Part shown: piece after piece, positions 63,483 to 64,000 of the stretch
Numbering within the stretch: position 1 is the stretch's first letter
Layout: every line of letters begins with the position of its first letter
Source: CAYUYV01 sp964522525
GTDB taxonomy: Bacteria > Pseudomonadota > Alphaproteobacteria > JAJFIK01
Direction: 5' to 3'
NCBI GenBank assembly: GCA_964522525.1
Contig: CAZFWG010000008.1
Location: forward strand, 1-64,000
Length of the DNA stretch: 64,000 bases
Translations under genes and position numbers: made by a program
The notes under the pieces: model-generated
The model's input: only the letters and a program-made list of their open reading frames with translations
What the model was told of the DNA's origin: nothing
Databases searched by the model: none

Positions 63483-63977
63483 CTATCCCCTTCCCCGATA
63501 CGGGGCCACATCCGGCGCCGGGATCCAGACATCCTTCGGCGGCGCGCCCGTCTGATAAAAGACATCGATGGGAATCCCGCCCCGGGGATACCAGTAGCCG
63601 GCGATGCGCAGCCATTTGGGGACGATGGTCGCGACCACCCGCTTGGCGATGTCGATGGTGCAGGCCTCGTGGAAGGCCGCGTGGTTGCGGAACGCCGCCA
63701 GATAGAGCTTCAGGCTCTTGCTTTCGAGAAGAAACGCCTCCGGAACATAGTCGATCACGAGATGGGCGAAGTCGGGCTGTCCGGTCACCGGGCACAGGGA
63801 TGTGAATTCAGGACAGACAAAGCGCGCCATATAAGCGACGTCCGGATGGGGATTGGGGACGGGATCGAGGCGCGCGGTCTCCGGCGAGGCCGGCACCGGG
63901 CTCACCTGCCCCAGCTGGGTGCGCACGGCGGGGCTCTCGGCGGTCCCGCCTTGGAAATCGGTCGGTTCGGAGGCCAT
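63483..63977 (-). CDS. queF: NADPH-dependent 7-cyano-7-deazaguanine reductase
   Basis: Encodes 164 residues from the ATG at 63977 with AAGGTT upstream; a GTG at 63995 is possible. It is the short, unimodular T-fold QueF: ARFVCPEFTSLCPVTGQPDFAHLVIDYVP holds the catalytic Cys62 and the Asp69 next to it. ESKSLKLYLAAFRNHAAFHE gives the substrate glutamate and NADPH loop. It reduces preQ0 to preQ1 in queuosine synthesis. It begins close to the window edge; upstream genes are not visible. It is followed by the two GT87 genes, with no obvious functional link. Confidence 0.95.
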   Translation of the reverse strand: MASEPTDFQGGTAESPAVRTQLGQVSPVPASPETARLDPVPNPHPDVAYMARFVCPEFTSLCPVTGQPDFAHLVIDYVPEAFLLESKSLKLYLAAFRNHAAFHEACTIDIAKRVVATIVPKWLRIAGYWYPRGGIPIDVFYQTGAPPKDVWIPAPDVAPYRGRG

Positions 63978-64000
63978 GGGATTAACCTTGTTCACTCATG

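Overview
The window is chromosomal DNA of a high-GC Gram-negative bacterium. It most likely comes from an alphaproteobacterium of a heterotrophic, TonB-receptor-rich lineage (Caulobacter-, Kordiimonas- or Iodidimonas-like); I cannot fix the genus. Pointers are a DUF3126 protein, hemB, bpt and parC in one neighbourhood, a TonB receptor/GH13 amylase/LacI/MFS maltodextrin locus of Caulobacter type, a PCu(A)C protein and valine-degradation genes. About 57 genes are supported. Most very long ORFs opposite real genes are GC-rich antisense artefacts. I saw no tRNA, rRNA, CRISPR, transposase or phage gene.

Layout. 1-2.2 kb: end of an unknown gene, an exported hypothetical and a membrane-anchored AraC regulator. 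2.3-5.8 kb: flavin monooxygenase plus bicupin operon, divergent from an MFS transporter across a palindrome. 5.8-13.8 kb: maltodextrin locus (TonB receptor, alpha-amylase, MFS-LacI operon). 14-23 kb: valine catabolism (isobutyryl-CoA dehydrogenase, 3-hydroxyisobutyryl-CoA hydrolase, 3-hydroxyisobutyrate dehydrogenase), hemB, M48 protease/LemA, TetR, and an AT-rich gene broken by an in-frame TGA. 22.9-28.2 kb: two tandem penicillin-acylase-type Ntn hydrolases and a flavin reductase. 28-35 kb: seven-bladed VCBS protein, MotB, cytoplasmic hybrid histidine kinase, SLC13 permease. 35-42 kb: bpt, a three-gene TRAP transporter, parC. 42-47 kb: nitrilase, lipoprotein, exported VOC protein, MOSC protein, scoAB, and a 100-N assembly gap inside a 19-bp tandem repeat. 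47-64 kb: M48 lipoprotein, RND/MMPL protein, DUF3126, PCu(A)C, TetR and exported cupin, amine/amino-acid oxidase, a cysE operon ending in a frameshifted small gene, nitroreductase, membrane glycosyltransferases including a tandem GT87 pair, and queF.

How the genes work together. The maltodextrin locus gives outer-membrane uptake, periplasmic hydrolysis and inner-membrane import with its own repressor. The three valine genes cover consecutive steps from isobutyryl-CoA to methylmalonate semialdehyde. scoAB would activate acetoacetate with succinyl-CoA. The TRAP genes form a complete DctPQM system.

I did not find a clear, self-contained undescribed system. The best leads are two damaged or mis-sequenced genes (18.4-19.1 kb and 55.4-55.8 kb), an assembly gap whose flanks are identical over exactly 55 bp, a cysteine cluster in the histidine kinase ATPase domain, a Gln at the ParC quinolone-contact Ser position, and several structured intergenic elements.
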